The notes beneath the pieces were generated by a model. That model saw nothing but the letters and a program-made list of their open reading frames with translations, was not told where the DNA came from and did no database searches. From WHSW01 sp033856255 (lineage in GTDB: Bacteria > Actinomycetota > Thermoleophilia > Solirubrobacterales > 70-9): a stretch of DNA of 64,000 nt. Shown piece after piece: positions 1 through 8,788 of this stretch (the first letter of the stretch is position 1; every line of letters begins with the position of its first letter). Location: positions 1 to 64,000 of the forward strand of contig JAWVFH010000025.1 in assembly GCA_033856255.1 (NCBI GenBank). The letters are read 5' to 3'. A program made the position numbers and the translations under genes.

Positions 1-386
1 TGCACTCCCGCGACATCACCCTCGCGATGGTCTCGCCGGCGCCACAGGAAAAGTTGCGCGGCTACGCCGAGCGAATGGGTTGGACCCACGTCCCCTGGTA
101 CACGATCCGCACCGAGCGCTTCTTGACCGATTTCGGCGCCGACGAGTGGTTCGCCTTCAACGTCTTCCTTCGCGACGGCGATGACGTGTATCGCACCTAC
201 TTCCTTCAGAACGGACGGATGGTCCAGCAGATCGGCAGCATCTGGACCCTGTTCAACCTCACGCCCTACGGTGGGCAGTCCGAAGACGAGGACGTGCCCG
301 AGGGCTGGCCGCAGGCGCCGGATTCATTCTGGTTTCGTCGTCACGACGAGTTCGACGAACCGCCGCCGTCGGCCGACGCTGGCTAA
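1..386 (+). CDS. DUF899 family protein, 3' part (cut by left edge)
   Basis: The reading frame is already open at base 3 and runs to a TAA at 384-386, so the gene begins outside the window; the first ATG inside it (27) is internal. The visible 128 residues carry the DUF899 (thioredoxin-like, AhpC/TSA-related) pattern: a conserved VSPAPQEKL followed by RMGW..PW, then a dithiol-free C-terminal half with aromatic residues. Members of this family are predicted cytosolic thioredoxin-fold proteins of unknown substrate. The redox-relevant N-terminal part is not visible. The downstream GNAT gene starts 17 bases later and may be co-transcribed. Confidence 0.8.
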   Translation, partial: HSRDITLAMVSPAPQEKLRGYAERMGWTHVPWYTIRTERFLTDFGADEWFAFNVFLRDGDDVYRTYFLQNGRMVQQIGSIWTLFNLTPYGGQSEDEDVPEGWPQAPDSFWFRRHDEFDEPPPSADAG

Positions 387-403
387 GGAGCCGCGCGAAG
401 CCT

Positions 404-820
404 GTGACCAGGGCCTCCATCGAACAGTTTGCGAAAGCTCACCTCGATGAACTGATCGCGCTCGTGGCCGCGGAGGGTTGGGCCGAGTACGCGGATGATG
501 TCGAGCGGACCTACCGCGCGCTGACCGCGCCCGGCGTGACCACCCTGGTCGCGATCGTCGACGGGCGCGTCCCCGGCGCGATCCAGGTCCAGTCGGACGG
601 CCTAATTCAGGCTCACGTTTCGATGCTCCTGATCGGCTGGCACTGGCGAGGGACCGGGCTCGGCTCCGCGCTCCTGGGCGAGGCTTTGGAGCGCGCGGGA
701 GGCCTCCGCCTCGACGTCCGCACCAGGACCGAGGGTTACTACGAGCGGCTCGGCGCGAGCCGCTCGCTCGGCTTTCGTCTGACGCGCGCGGATCTCGGAC
801 TGTCCTCGGACGCCACTTAG
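404..820 (+). CDS. GNAT family N-acetyltransferase
   Basis: This 138-residue protein has the layout of the Gcn5-related N-acetyltransferase fold: an N-terminal helix pair, the beta strands around residues 45-60 (TLVAIVDGRVPGAIQV), and the acetyl-CoA loop around residues 80-90 (WRGTGLGSALL), which matches the R/Q-x-x-G-x-G/A signature. GNAT enzymes move an acetyl group from acetyl-CoA to an amine; the substrate cannot be told from sequence. The GTG start is preceded by purine-rich GGAG and GCGAAG stretches. It follows the DUF899 gene closely on the same strand. Confidence 0.8.
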   Translation: MTRASIEQFAKAHLDELIALVAAEGWAEYADDVERTYRALTAPGVTTLVAIVDGRVPGAIQVQSDGLIQAHVSMLLIGWHWRGTGLGSALLGEALERAGGLRLDVRTRTEGYYERLGASRSLGFRLTRADLGLSSDAT

Positions 821-1251
821 GTCGCGGCCTTCGCGGTGCAGTCAGAAGAGCCGTCCAGTCTGTACCGCAGCCGTTCAACTGGCAGCTGAAGGCACCGGGT
901 CGGCTGGTCGCGCACAGCAGCGATGGAGCTGAAGCGCGCGCGCCTCCCGTCCGGCCGGCGCGCTTGCCAGATCGGCGATCCGGGTCTACGATCGACGGTG
1001 CGGCCGTTGCCGCCTGAAAACACGCAAACGAGAAGCTGAAAACGATAGTCCTGCTCTTTTTGGTGACCACCCCTACGACGAGGTCGACACCCGGCCGGAC
1101 CTGAGTCCGCCGACATCGGGCGCGCGGGTTCCGCGCGCCGAAATTCAGCACGTTCGAGAGCGCGCTTCGGGCCAGCGGTCGCGGCGCCCCCGATGGGTCG
1201 CCGGAAGCGGATACCGAGGAGGCCCCACCGCTGGGCCGCGGAGAGGGACGA
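821..1251. other. Intergenic region, no gene seen
   Basis: About 430 bases separate the GNAT stop from the rny start. Frames open here on the minus strand are low-complexity arginine-rich translations typical of GC-rich noncoding DNA and resemble no family. A less GC-rich patch at about 1010-1065 is the likeliest place for a promoter, but I cannot fix a -10 box. The rny frame is open upstream of its ATG as far as a stop at 1102-1104, without another usable start codon. Confidence 0.5.
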
Positions 1252-2682
1252 ATGGCTCAACGCGCGCTTTGGCTACCGTGGCGGCGCGACCGCGCCGGCC
1301 AGGCGACCGCGCCGGCCGAGGTCGCGCAGAGCGCCGCCTCCGGCAACGGCGCCGTCGCCGCCGACGAGCTCCGGGCGCGGCGCGAGGAGATCACGCGCAT
1401 GGAGGAGCGGGCGCTGCGGGAGACAGAGTCGCTCGCCGTCCAGCGCACCGACGTCGAGCGCCGCCTGCAGACGCTCGAGGATCGCGAGCGCAACCTGGTC
1501 AAGGAGGTCGATGACCTGAAGCAGGCGAAGCGCGTGCAGCGCCGTGAGCTCGAGCGGGTCTCCGGCCTCAGCGCCGCGCAGGCGAGGCAGATCCTGATCG
1601 CCGAGGTCGAGCAGGAGGCGCGGCACCAGGCGGGCCTGCGCCTGCAGCAGATCGAGGAGGAGACCAACGCCGAGGCCGAGCGGAGGGCGCGCAGCATCCT
1701 CTCGGTCGCCATGTACCGGCTCGCCGCCAAGCACGCGAGCGAGTCCACGACCCGCCTGGTCGAGCTTCCCAACGACGAGATGAAGGGCCGGATCATCGGC
1801 CGCGACGGACGCAACATCCGCGCCCTGGAGAAACTCACCGGAGTCGACGTGATCATCGACGAGACGCCGTCGGCGGTCGTCCTCTCGAGCTTCGACGGCG
1901 TCCGCCGCGAGATCGCCCGGGAGACGCTCGAACGGCTGATCGCCGACGGGCGCATCCACCCGGCGCTGATCGAGGAGACCTACGAGCACGTCCGCGACGA
2001 CGTCGACGCGAGGATCATCGAGGAGGGCGAGAAGGCGGCGCTCGAGGCGCGCGTCAACGGCCTCGACCCGGAGCTCCTGCGGCTGCTGGGCCAGCTGCGC
2101 TTTCGCACCAGCTACGGCCAGAACGTGCTCGACCACCTGGTCGAGTGCTCGCATCTGGCCTCGCTCATGGCGGACGAGCTCGGGGCCTCGGTGGAGACCG
2201 CTCGCCGGGCCGCGCTCCTGCACGACATCGGCAAGGCCGTCACCCACGAGGTCGAGGGGCCGCACGCGCTCGTCGGCGCCAAGATCGCCCGCCGCCGCGG
2301 CGAGTCGGAGGCCGTCGCTCATGCGATCGAGGCCCACCATGCCGAGGTCGAGCCGCGCACGGTCGAGGCGGTCGTCGTGCAGGCCTCCGACGCCGTCTCG
2401 GGCGCCCGCCCGGGAGCGCGCGGCGATGCGCTCGAGCAGTACGTCGGGCGCCTGCGCGACCTGGAGGAGGTCGCCGGCCGCCACCAAGGGGTCGAGCGGG
2501 TATTCGCGATGCGCGCCGGGCGCGAGATCCGGGTGATCGTCGACCCCGGCGAGGTCGACGACGAGCGCGCGGCGCTGATCTCGCACGAGATCGCGACGGC
2601 GGTCGAGAAGGAGATCGAGTACCCGGGCCGGATCAAGATCACCGTGATTCGCGAGAGCCGCTCGACGAGCTACGCAAGCTGA
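1252..2682 (+). CDS. rny: Ribonuclease Y (no membrane anchor)
   Basis: RNase Y is an endoribonuclease that starts mRNA decay. The 476-residue protein has the usual order: a charged coiled coil (about residues 35-145), a KH RNA-binding domain with GRIIGRDGRNIRALE (about 178-192), and an HD domain with the metal-binding LLHDIGK. Family members are usually about 510-530 residues and begin with a transmembrane helix. Here the N-terminus is MAQRALWLPWRRDRAG and holds no hydrophobic segment, and no start codon in the open frame upstream would add one. The ATG is preceded by GAGAGGGA, a good ribosome binding site. The enzyme is therefore predicted to be cytosolic, unless it is tethered by a partner. 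Confidence 0.93.
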   Translation: MAQRALWLPWRRDRAGQATAPAEVAQSAASGNGAVAADELRARREEITRMEERALRETESLAVQRTDVERRLQTLEDRERNLVKEVDDLKQAKRVQRRELERVSGLSAAQARQILIAEVEQEARHQAGLRLQQIEEETNAEAERRARSILSVAMYRLAAKHASESTTRLVELPNDEMKGRIIGRDGRNIRALEKLTGVDVIIDETPSAVVLSSFDGVRREIARETLERLIADGRIHPALIEETYEHVRDDVDARIIEEGEKAALEARVNGLDPELLRLLGQLRFRTSYGQNVLDHLVECSHLASLMADELGASVETARRAALLHDIGKAVTHEVEGPHALVGAKIARRRGESEAVAHAIEAHHAEVEPRTVEAVVVQASDAVSGARPGARGDALEQYVGRLRDLEEVAGRHQGVERVFAMRAGREIRVIVDPGEVDDERAALISHEIATAVEKEIEYPGRIKITVIRESRSTSYAS

Positions 2683-2706
2683 CGCTTACTTTAGGATCCC
2701 GGCCGC

Positions 2707-3321
2707 ATGGATAACCAGACCGTGTTCTTCGTCCTCGGCCCCTGCCTGGTCGCGGTCGCCCTGATCGTCTCCTTCGTCGGCCTGCGCTACGACAAGTTCC
2801 CGGGCACGCGCGGGCTGCTCGTCGGTGCCACGATCGCGATCGCGGCCCTGGTCGTGGCGACGATGACCTTCGCCTGGCGCAACGCCGAGGACGAGCAGTC
2901 CAAGCGCGACGCCGAGCTGGCGTCGAGCGTGGCCCAGGACGAGCAGGCCGGAAACACCACCGCGGCCGACGAGACCGCCGGCAGCCAGGCTCCCGCCGAG
3001 GCGGCGGCCGGCGGCGACACGGCTCCAGCGCAGACCACCGCAGCGGTCGACGGCGCGGAGGTCTTCGCGACGGCCGGCTGCACCGGCTGCCACACGCTCG
3101 CTGACGCGGGCTCGACGGCGACCACCGGCCCCGATCTCGACGCGGCGCTGAAGGGCAAGGACACGACCTTCATCCACGACTCGATCGTCGATCCGAACAA
3201 GTTCGTCGAAAAGGGCTATCCGCCCAACATCATGCCCCAGACCTACGCCGACCAGCTCTCGCTCGAGGAGCTCGACGCGGTCGTCTCCTACCTGGCCGAC
3301 GTCACCAACGGCAAGGGTTAG
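2707..3321 (+). CDS. Membrane-anchored class I cytochrome c
   Basis: A 204-residue protein with two N-terminal membrane helices (about residues 6-25 and 37-57), a long Ala/Thr/Glu-rich linker, and a C-terminal cytochrome c domain outside the membrane. The haem motif is CTGCH (C125, C128, H129), and M176 in NIMPQ is the likely distal ligand. It resembles small c-type domains that feed electrons to terminal oxidases. A TAGGAT -10 box at 2692-2697 ends nine bases before the ATG and there is no Shine-Dalgarno sequence, so the mRNA may be leaderless. It ends six bases from the convergent DAHP synthase gene. Confidence 0.88.
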   Translation: MDNQTVFFVLGPCLVAVALIVSFVGLRYDKFPGTRGLLVGATIAIAALVVATMTFAWRNAEDEQSKRDAELASSVAQDEQAGNTTAADETAGSQAPAEAAAGGDTAPAQTTAAVDGAEVFATAGCTGCHTLADAGSTATTGPDLDAALKGKDTTFIHDSIVDPNKFVEKGYPPNIMPQTYADQLSLEELDAVVSYLADVTNGKG

Positions 3322-3327
3322 CTGCGC

Positions 3328-4680
3328 TCACCGCTCGGCGCCGTACATCTCTGCGACCGTGAAGGCCAGGTCGAGCGCCTGGCGGCGATTGAGCCGGGGG
3401 TCGCACGCAGTCTCGTAGCGGTGGTGCAGGTCCGCTTCGACGACCTCGTGGCCGCCGCCGATGCACTCGGTCACGTCTTCGCCGGTGAACTCGACGTGGA
3501 TGCCCCCTGGATGGGTGCCCAGCGCGCGATGCACCTCGAAGAAGCCCGCGACCTCGTCGAGGACGTGATCCAGGCGACGGGTCTTGTGCCCGCTGGGCGC
3601 CTCGAAGGTGTTGCCGTGCATCGGGTCGCAGACCCACACGACCGGCGAGCCTCGCTCGGTGACCTTCTCGACCAGCGGCGGCAGGACGTCGCGGATCTTG
3701 GCGGCGCCCAGCCGCGTGATCAACGTGAGCCGACCCGGTTCGTCGTCGGGGTTGAGCCGCTCGATCAGCGTGAGGACGTCGTCGGGTGAGGTCGTCGGGC
3801 CGATCTTGACGCCGATCGGGTTGCGGATCTGGCGGCAGAACTCCACGTGCGCGCCGTTGGGATCCCTGGTGCGCTCACCGATCCAGACCAGATGCGCGGA
3901 GACGTCGTACGGCAACCCGGTGCGGCTGTCGATGCGGGTCAGCGCCCGCTCGTACTCCAGCAGGAGCGCCTCGTGGCTCGAATAGAACTCAACCCCGTGG
4001 AGCTCCTCGGGGTCGATGCCGCAGGCGTTCATGAACGACAGCGCGCGGTCGATCTCGCCGGCGAGCTGCTCGTAGCGTTGCCCGGCCGGGCTCTGCGCGA
4101 CGAAATCCTGGTTCCAGGCATGGGCCTGGTGCAGGTCGGCGTAGCCGCCGTTGGCGAACGCCCGGCACAGGTTCAGGGTCACCGCCGCGCTGTGGTACGC
4201 GCGGAGTAGCCGCGCCGGGTCAGGGTGGCGCGCTTCCGGCGTGAACTCGAAGCCGTTCACCGCATCCCCGCGGTAGGCGGGGAGCTCGATTCCGTCGCGT
4301 GACTCGGTGGGTTTCGAGCGGGGTTTCGCGAACTGTCCGGCGATCCGGCCGAGCTTGACCACGGGCGTGCTCGCCGCGTAGGTCAGCACGAGCGCCATCT
4401 GCAGCAGCGTCTCGAGCTTGTCGCGCACGGCATCGGCCCTCGACCCCGAGAAGGTCTCGGCGCAATCGCCTCCCTGGAGGACGAACCCCTCGCCCGCGGC
4501 CACGGCGGCCAGCCGGTCCTTGAGCTGGTCGCATTCGCCGGCGAAGACGAGCGGCGGTTGCTTCGCCAACTCGGCTGTGACGGCGCGGAGATGGGCGGGA
4601 TCCGGCCAGTCCGGCTGCTGGGCGGCGGGAAGGGCGCGCCAGGCGTCGAGATCTTCGAGCGCGGTGGATCGTTCGTTCAC
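3328..4680 (-). CDS. Class II 3-deoxy-D-arabino-heptulosonate 7-phosphate synthase
   Basis: This enzyme joins phosphoenolpyruvate and erythrose 4-phosphate in the first step of the shikimate pathway. The 450-residue protein is of the class II (plant/actinobacterial AroG) type: AELAKQPPLVFAGECDQL near the N-terminus, FVLQGGDCAETF (metal-ligand Cys), IRNPIGVKIGPTTSPDD, and VVWVCDPMHGNTFEA. I chose GTG 4680 because the protein begins VNERSTALEDLDAWRALPA as in homologues, whereas the longer frame adds a Pro/Arg-rich stretch. On the minus strand a TAGCCT box (plus 4688-4693) ends seven bases before this GTG, which suggests a leaderless mRNA. Confidence 0.94.
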   Translation of the reverse strand: MNERSTALEDLDAWRALPAAQQPDWPDPAHLRAVTAELAKQPPLVFAGECDQLKDRLAAVAAGEGFVLQGGDCAETFSGSRADAVRDKLETLLQMALVLTYAASTPVVKLGRIAGQFAKPRSKPTESRDGIELPAYRGDAVNGFEFTPEARHPDPARLLRAYHSAAVTLNLCRAFANGGYADLHQAHAWNQDFVAQSPAGQRYEQLAGEIDRALSFMNACGIDPEELHGVEFYSSHEALLLEYERALTRIDSRTGLPYDVSAHLVWIGERTRDPNGAHVEFCRQIRNPIGVKIGPTTSPDDVLTLIERLNPDDEPGRLTLITRLGAAKIRDVLPPLVEKVTERGSPVVWVCDPMHGNTFEAPSGHKTRRLDHVLDEVAGFFEVHRALGTHPGGIHVEFTGEDVTECIGGGHEVVEADLHHRYETACDPRLNRRQALDLAFTVAEMYGAER

Positions 4681-4751
4681 ACAGTCAAGGCTAGTCAGGA
4701 CCGCTGATCGCCGACTTGACTTCCGTGAGACCGGTGTGGGAGGGTCGATCG

Positions 4752-5723
4752 ATGGCGCGGCTACGGATGGCGGCTTCACTGGTGTTGGTGCTCGCGGGCG
4801 CGGGCGCGATCGCGGCCGGCACGGCCGACGCAACCTTCGCCGGCCTCAACGGGCGCATCGTCTTCTCGCACTTCACGAGCTCGACCAGCCCGCAGATCAC
4901 GACCCTGACCCCGAATGGCCGCCACGCGCGCGTGCTCACCGACTACAGGCGCCAGCCGGTTCAGCCGGACGTCTCGCCCAATGGCGGTCGGATCGCCTTC
5001 ACGCTGATCGGCAACCGGCACGTTCCCGACCAGGTGATCACGATGCGGATCAACGGCGCCGACGCCCGCGCGATCACCCGCGGGTGCACCGGCCGGTGCC
5101 TCGGCGACGGCGAGCCCGCCTGGTCGCCCGACGGGCGTCAGATCGTCTTCAACCGCGCCTTCGGCCCGATCGTCGACGACAACGCCGACCACATCGACCT
5201 GATGATCATGAACCGCAACGGGACGCATCTACGCACGCTGATCCACGACACCGGCAACGACAAGCGCGACTTCGAGGCCGGCGGCTGGACGTGGTCACCC
5301 GACGGAACCCAGCTCGCGGGCACGTTCCAGGATCTGAGGACGCTGGAGACGGCGATCTACACCGTCGAGCTCGACTCGCTCGACACCCACCGGATCACCC
5401 CGTGGCGACTCAACGCCGGCAACCCCGACTACTCGCCCGACGGCGCGCGGATCGTCTTCAACTCCGCCTGGGAGGGCCAGACTCACTCGAGCCTGTACTT
5501 GGTCGACCCCGACGGGACCAGCCTGCGCCGGCTCAACCACCCGGGGGTGCACTACACGTTCGGGCCCAAGTTCAGCCCCTCGGGCAACCAGATCGTCTAC
5601 ATGGTCGCCGGGCGCCACACGACCTTCCACCTCGCGCGCCGGACAATCGGTGGCGAGGTGCGAAAGCGGATCACCCGCTCGACCATGCGCGGCTTCGACC
5701 CGGTCTGGGCGTCGCGCCGGTAG
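4752..5723 (+). CDS. Secreted WD40-like (PD40/TolB-like) beta-propeller protein
   Basis: The 323-residue product starts with a signal peptide (MARLRMAASLVLVLAGAGAIAAGTA), followed by repeated PD40 units such as PAWSPDGRQIVFN, WTWSPDGTQLAG, PDYSPDGARIVFN and PKFSPSGNQIVYM. These form a beta propeller used for protein or ligand binding outside the membrane; the partner is unknown. The ATG at 4752 is chosen because GGGAGGG lies just upstream and it gives a clean signal peptide. Two other PD40 proteins occur in this window (11657 and 55491). Confidence 0.85.
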   Translation: MARLRMAASLVLVLAGAGAIAAGTADATFAGLNGRIVFSHFTSSTSPQITTLTPNGRHARVLTDYRRQPVQPDVSPNGGRIAFTLIGNRHVPDQVITMRINGADARAITRGCTGRCLGDGEPAWSPDGRQIVFNRAFGPIVDDNADHIDLMIMNRNGTHLRTLIHDTGNDKRDFEAGGWTWSPDGTQLAGTFQDLRTLETAIYTVELDSLDTHRITPWRLNAGNPDYSPDGARIVFNSAWEGQTHSSLYLVDPDGTSLRRLNHPGVHYTFGPKFSPSGNQIVYMVAGRHTTFHLARRTIGGEVRKRITRSTMRGFDPVWASRR

Positions 5724-5731
5724 GCAGCGGC

Positions 5732-6535
5732 CTAGAGCCCGTGGTGCGGCCACTCGGGTGTTTCGCCGCGCTTGAAGGCCGAGGCCCCGATCGAATGCGA
5801 GTCGCGGCGCCAGAACATCGACAGCGCCGCCTCGATCTCCTGGCGCAGGCGCTCGTCGTAGGTCCTCCCGACGTTACGGATCACCGTCTCCTTGTCGGTG
5901 CGGATCGCCCCCTGGGGCAGGGCGGCGATCTCGCGGGCGAGCTCGAGCGCCCGCGGCAGCGCCTGGCCCTCGTCCACGACCTCGTTGGCGAGCCCGATCG
6001 CAAGGGCCTCCTCGGCGTCGACAGGGCGGCCGGTGATGATCAGCTCCATCGCCTTCGCGTAGCCGACCACGAGCGGTAGCCGCACGGTCATCCCGTCCCC
6101 GGCGACGATGTTCCAGCGCCGCTCGAGGGCGCCGAAGACGGCGTTGCGGGCGACGATCCGGATATCGGCGAGCAGCGCGTTCTCCAGTCCCGCGGCGACC
6201 GCCCAGCCGTTGACGGCGGCGATCACCGGCTTGAAGACGTCGACGCGGCGCGTGTAGCCGCAGTCTCCGGGCGAGTCGTTGATGTGGACCCGGTACTCGT
6301 CCCAGTCCGGGCGCGGCCAGTCGGCCGCGTCCTGGAGGTCCCAGCCGGCGCAGAAGGCCTGGCCGGTCCCGGTGATCACGAGCACGAACGCCTCGTCGTC
6401 GTCGCGGAAGCGCCGCCAGGCGTGGTGCAGTTCCTCGTTCATCCGGCGCGAGACCGCGTTGCGCTGCTCGGGGCGGTCGTACGTGAGCACCGCGACGTGG
6501 TCTGAGAGCTCGTACTTGATCTGTTCGTATTCCAT
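5732..6535 (-). CDS. Enoyl-CoA hydratase/isomerase (crotonase) family protein
   Basis: Crotonase-fold enzymes act on acyl-CoA thioesters. The 267-residue protein has the oxyanion-hole segment ITGTGQAFCAGWDLQD and the second one around AVAAGLENALLADIRI, plus the typical RLPLVVGYAKAMELIITG helix and the family end. The usual GGG turn before the second oxyanion loop is AAGLE here, so the exact activity is uncertain (hydratase, isomerase or another crotonase reaction). The ATG has a perfect AGGAGG eight bases upstream. It is divergent from miaB with only 22 bases between the starts. Confidence 0.87.
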   Translation of the reverse strand: MEYEQIKYELSDHVAVLTYDRPEQRNAVSRRMNEELHHAWRRFRDDDEAFVLVITGTGQAFCAGWDLQDAADWPRPDWDEYRVHINDSPGDCGYTRRVDVFKPVIAAVNGWAVAAGLENALLADIRIVARNAVFGALERRWNIVAGDGMTVRLPLVVGYAKAMELIITGRPVDAEEALAIGLANEVVDEGQALPRALELAREIAALPQGAIRTDKETVIRNVGRTYDERLRQEIEAALSMFWRRDSHSIGASAFKRGETPEWPHHGL

Positions 6536-6557
6536 TCGTCCTCCTAAGATGGGCCGC

Positions 6558-7880
6558 GTGAGCGGGAAGCGCTATCACGTCACGACGTTCGGGTGCCAGA
6601 TGAACGCGCACGACTCCGAGCGGATGAAGGGAATGCTCGAGTCGCTGGGCTACGCGGAGGCATCGGAGCGCGCCGGCGCCGACCTGATCCTCTTCAACAC
6701 CTGCTCGATCCGCGAGAACGCCGACAGCCGCTTCATCGCCCACCTCGGCGAGGCGAAAAGGCTCAAGTCGGAGGACCCCGAGCGGGTCGTCGGGGTCGGC
6801 GGCTGCTGGGCCCAGTCGGTCAAGGACGAGGTCTTCGAGCGCTTCCCCTTCGTCGACGTCGCCTTCGGGCCCGGCCAGATCGGGCGGCTCGCCGAGTTCC
6901 TGACCTCCGACTCGCTCACCGCCCAGGGTTACTTCGAGTTCGAGGACTTCGCCGGCCACCTGCCGATGAAGCGCGAGCGCGAGTTCCAGGCCTGGCTGCA
7001 GATCTCCCAGGGCTGTAACTGCCGCTGCTCGTACTGCATCGTGCCCTCGACCCGCGGCAGGGAGCAGAGCCGCGATCCGGACGAGCTCGTGCGCGAGGTC
7101 GAATCGCTCGCCGCCGACGGCGTCCGCGAGGTGACGCTGCTGGGGCAGAACGTGAACAGCTACGGGCGCGACCTGGGCGAGCGCCGGACGACGTTCGCCG
7201 AGCTGCTCGCGAGGCTCGACCCGATCGAGGGGATCGAGCGGATCCGATACACGAGCCCGCACCCCAAGGACATGCGCGAGGACGTGATCCGGGCCCACGC
7301 CGAGCTGCCCTCGGTCTGCGAGCACATCCACCTGCCGCTGCAGTCCGGTTCGACGCCGATCCTGAAGGCGATGCGGCGCACCTACAACCGCGAGCGCTAC
7401 CTCGACCGGGTGGCGCTGATCCGCGAGCACGTCCCCGACTGCGCCCTGACCACCGACATCATCGTCGGCTTCCCGGGCGAGAGCGACGAGGACTTCGAGG
7501 CCACGCTCGAGGTCGTCGAGCGGGTGCGCTACGACGGCGCCTTCACCTTCGTCTTCTCGCCCCGTCGCGGCACCGACGCGGCGACGCTGCCGAACCCGGT
7601 CTCAGAGGAGGCCAAGCGCGAGCGGATGGACCGCCTCGTGGAGGCCGTGCAGCGCCACGCTCGCGAGCGTGCCCAGCGCTTCGTCGGGCGGACGATGGAG
7701 GTCCTGGTCGAGGGCGGCGCCCGCCGCGACCCGAGCCAGCTGCGCGGCCGCAGCCGCCACAACAAGGCGGTCAACTTCGAGGGCACCGCAAGCCCGGGCG
7801 CGCTGGTCGAGGTCGAGATCGCGAGCGCCACCTCGCAGACACTGACCGGCCACGAGCGGCTGCTCAGCCGCGTCTGCTGA
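6558..7880 (+). CDS. miaB: tRNA-2-methylthio-N6-dimethylallyladenosine synthase
   Basis: MiaB is a radical SAM methylthiotransferase that adds the methylthio group to isopentenylated A37 of tRNA. The N-terminal domain has its three cluster cysteines (TTFGCQMN, FNTCSIRENA, GGCWAQS). The radical SAM domain has CNCRCSYCIVPSTRGREQSR with the CxxxCxxC set, and a C-terminal TRAM domain starts near FVGRTMEVLVEG. I prefer GTG 6558 because a TAAGAT box at 6545-6550 ends seven bases before it; the ATG at 6549 lies inside that spacing and would add three residues. miaA follows 11 bases downstream, so both act on the same tRNA position. Confidence 0.95.
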   Translation: MSGKRYHVTTFGCQMNAHDSERMKGMLESLGYAEASERAGADLILFNTCSIRENADSRFIAHLGEAKRLKSEDPERVVGVGGCWAQSVKDEVFERFPFVDVAFGPGQIGRLAEFLTSDSLTAQGYFEFEDFAGHLPMKREREFQAWLQISQGCNCRCSYCIVPSTRGREQSRDPDELVREVESLAADGVREVTLLGQNVNSYGRDLGERRTTFAELLARLDPIEGIERIRYTSPHPKDMREDVIRAHAELPSVCEHIHLPLQSGSTPILKAMRRTYNRERYLDRVALIREHVPDCALTTDIIVGFPGESDEDFEATLEVVERVRYDGAFTFVFSPRRGTDAATLPNPVSEEAKRERMDRLVEAVQRHARERAQRFVGRTMEVLVEGGARRDPSQLRGRSRHNKAVNFEGTASPGALVEVEIASATSQTLTGHERLLSRVC

Positions 7881-7891
7881 GCGCCGGCGCC

Positions 7892-8788
7892 GTGCCGCGG
7901 GTGCTGGCGATCTTCGGGCCGACGGCGGTCGGCAAGACCGGGGTCGCGATCGAGGTCGCCGAGCTGCTGAGAGAGCGCGGCGAGGACCCGGTGGCGGTCT
8001 CCTGCGACTCGATCCAGGTGTATCGCGGGCTCGAGATCCTCAGCGGGGCGGCCGATGCCGCCGAGCAGGCGCGCCTCGAGCACCGTCTGCTTGGCGTGGT
8101 CCGTGTGGAGGAGCAGTTCTCGGCCGGCCGCTTCGCCACCCTTGCCCACGCCGAGATCGATGGGCTGCTCGCCTCGAATCGCCGGCCGATCGTGGTCGGG
8201 GGCACCGGTCTCTACATGCGCGCGGCCCTGGCTGAGCTCGAACTGCGCCCTCAGGTGCCGTCCGCCGTCCGCGCCGAGGTCGAGGGCGACCTCGCCGCAC
8301 GGGGGTCCGAGGCGCTGCACGCCGAGCTCACGCAGGAGCTCGCCTCGGGCGTGCACCCCAACGACCGCAAGCGGATCGTCCGCCTGACCGAGCTCTCCCG
8401 CCTCGGGATCGCTCCGCACGCCTCCAGCGACGGACTGTGGAGCAAAGGGCTTCGCCACCCGACCCTGCTGGCCGGACTGACGATCGACAGCGAGGAGTTG
8501 CGCGCGAGGATCGAGGCTCGGGTCGAGGAGATGATCGTCTCCGGCGTCGAGGAGGAGGTCCGCAGCGCCGACCTGGCCGGCGCCTCACGCACGGCCCGGG
8601 CGGCAATCGGCTTCGAGGAGCTGCTCGCGAACGACGTCGAGGCGATGAAACGCGCCCAGTGGCGCTTCGCACGCCGCCAGCTGACCTGGATGCGGCGGAT
8701 GGAGGATGTGGCGCAGATCGACCGGACCGGGCGCGACGATGCCGCGGTGGCGGCGGAGATCGTCGCGCTGATCGAGGAGGAGACGTGA
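7892..8788 (+). CDS. miaA: tRNA dimethylallyltransferase
   Basis: MiaA transfers the isopentenyl group from dimethylallyl diphosphate to A37 of tRNA and provides the substrate of MiaB. The 298-residue protein has the P-loop GPTAVGKT at residues 9-16, the substrate segment CDSIQVYRGLEILSGAA, the GGTGLYMRAAL motif, and the C-terminal WRFARRQLTWMRR tail. The normal length is about 300 residues. GTG is the only start giving the usual N-terminus. It lies directly behind miaB and its stop overlaps the start of the next gene (GTGA). Confidence 0.95.
   Translation: MPRVLAIFGPTAVGKTGVAIEVAELLRERGEDPVAVSCDSIQVYRGLEILSGAADAAEQARLEHRLLGVVRVEEQFSAGRFATLAHAEIDGLLASNRRPIVVGGTGLYMRAALAELELRPQVPSAVRAEVEGDLAARGSEALHAELTQELASGVHPNDRKRIVRLTELSRLGIAPHASSDGLWSKGLRHPTLLAGLTIDSEELRARIEARVEEMIVSGVEEEVRSADLAGASRTARAAIGFEELLANDVEAMKRAQWRFARRQLTWMRRMEDVAQIDRTGRDDAAVAAEIVALIEEET

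Noticed and set aside
4681..4833. N-terminal extension of the DAHP synthase
   Set aside because: It is Pro/Arg-rich, overlaps the divergent PD40 signal peptide region, and a -10 box sits right before GTG 4680.
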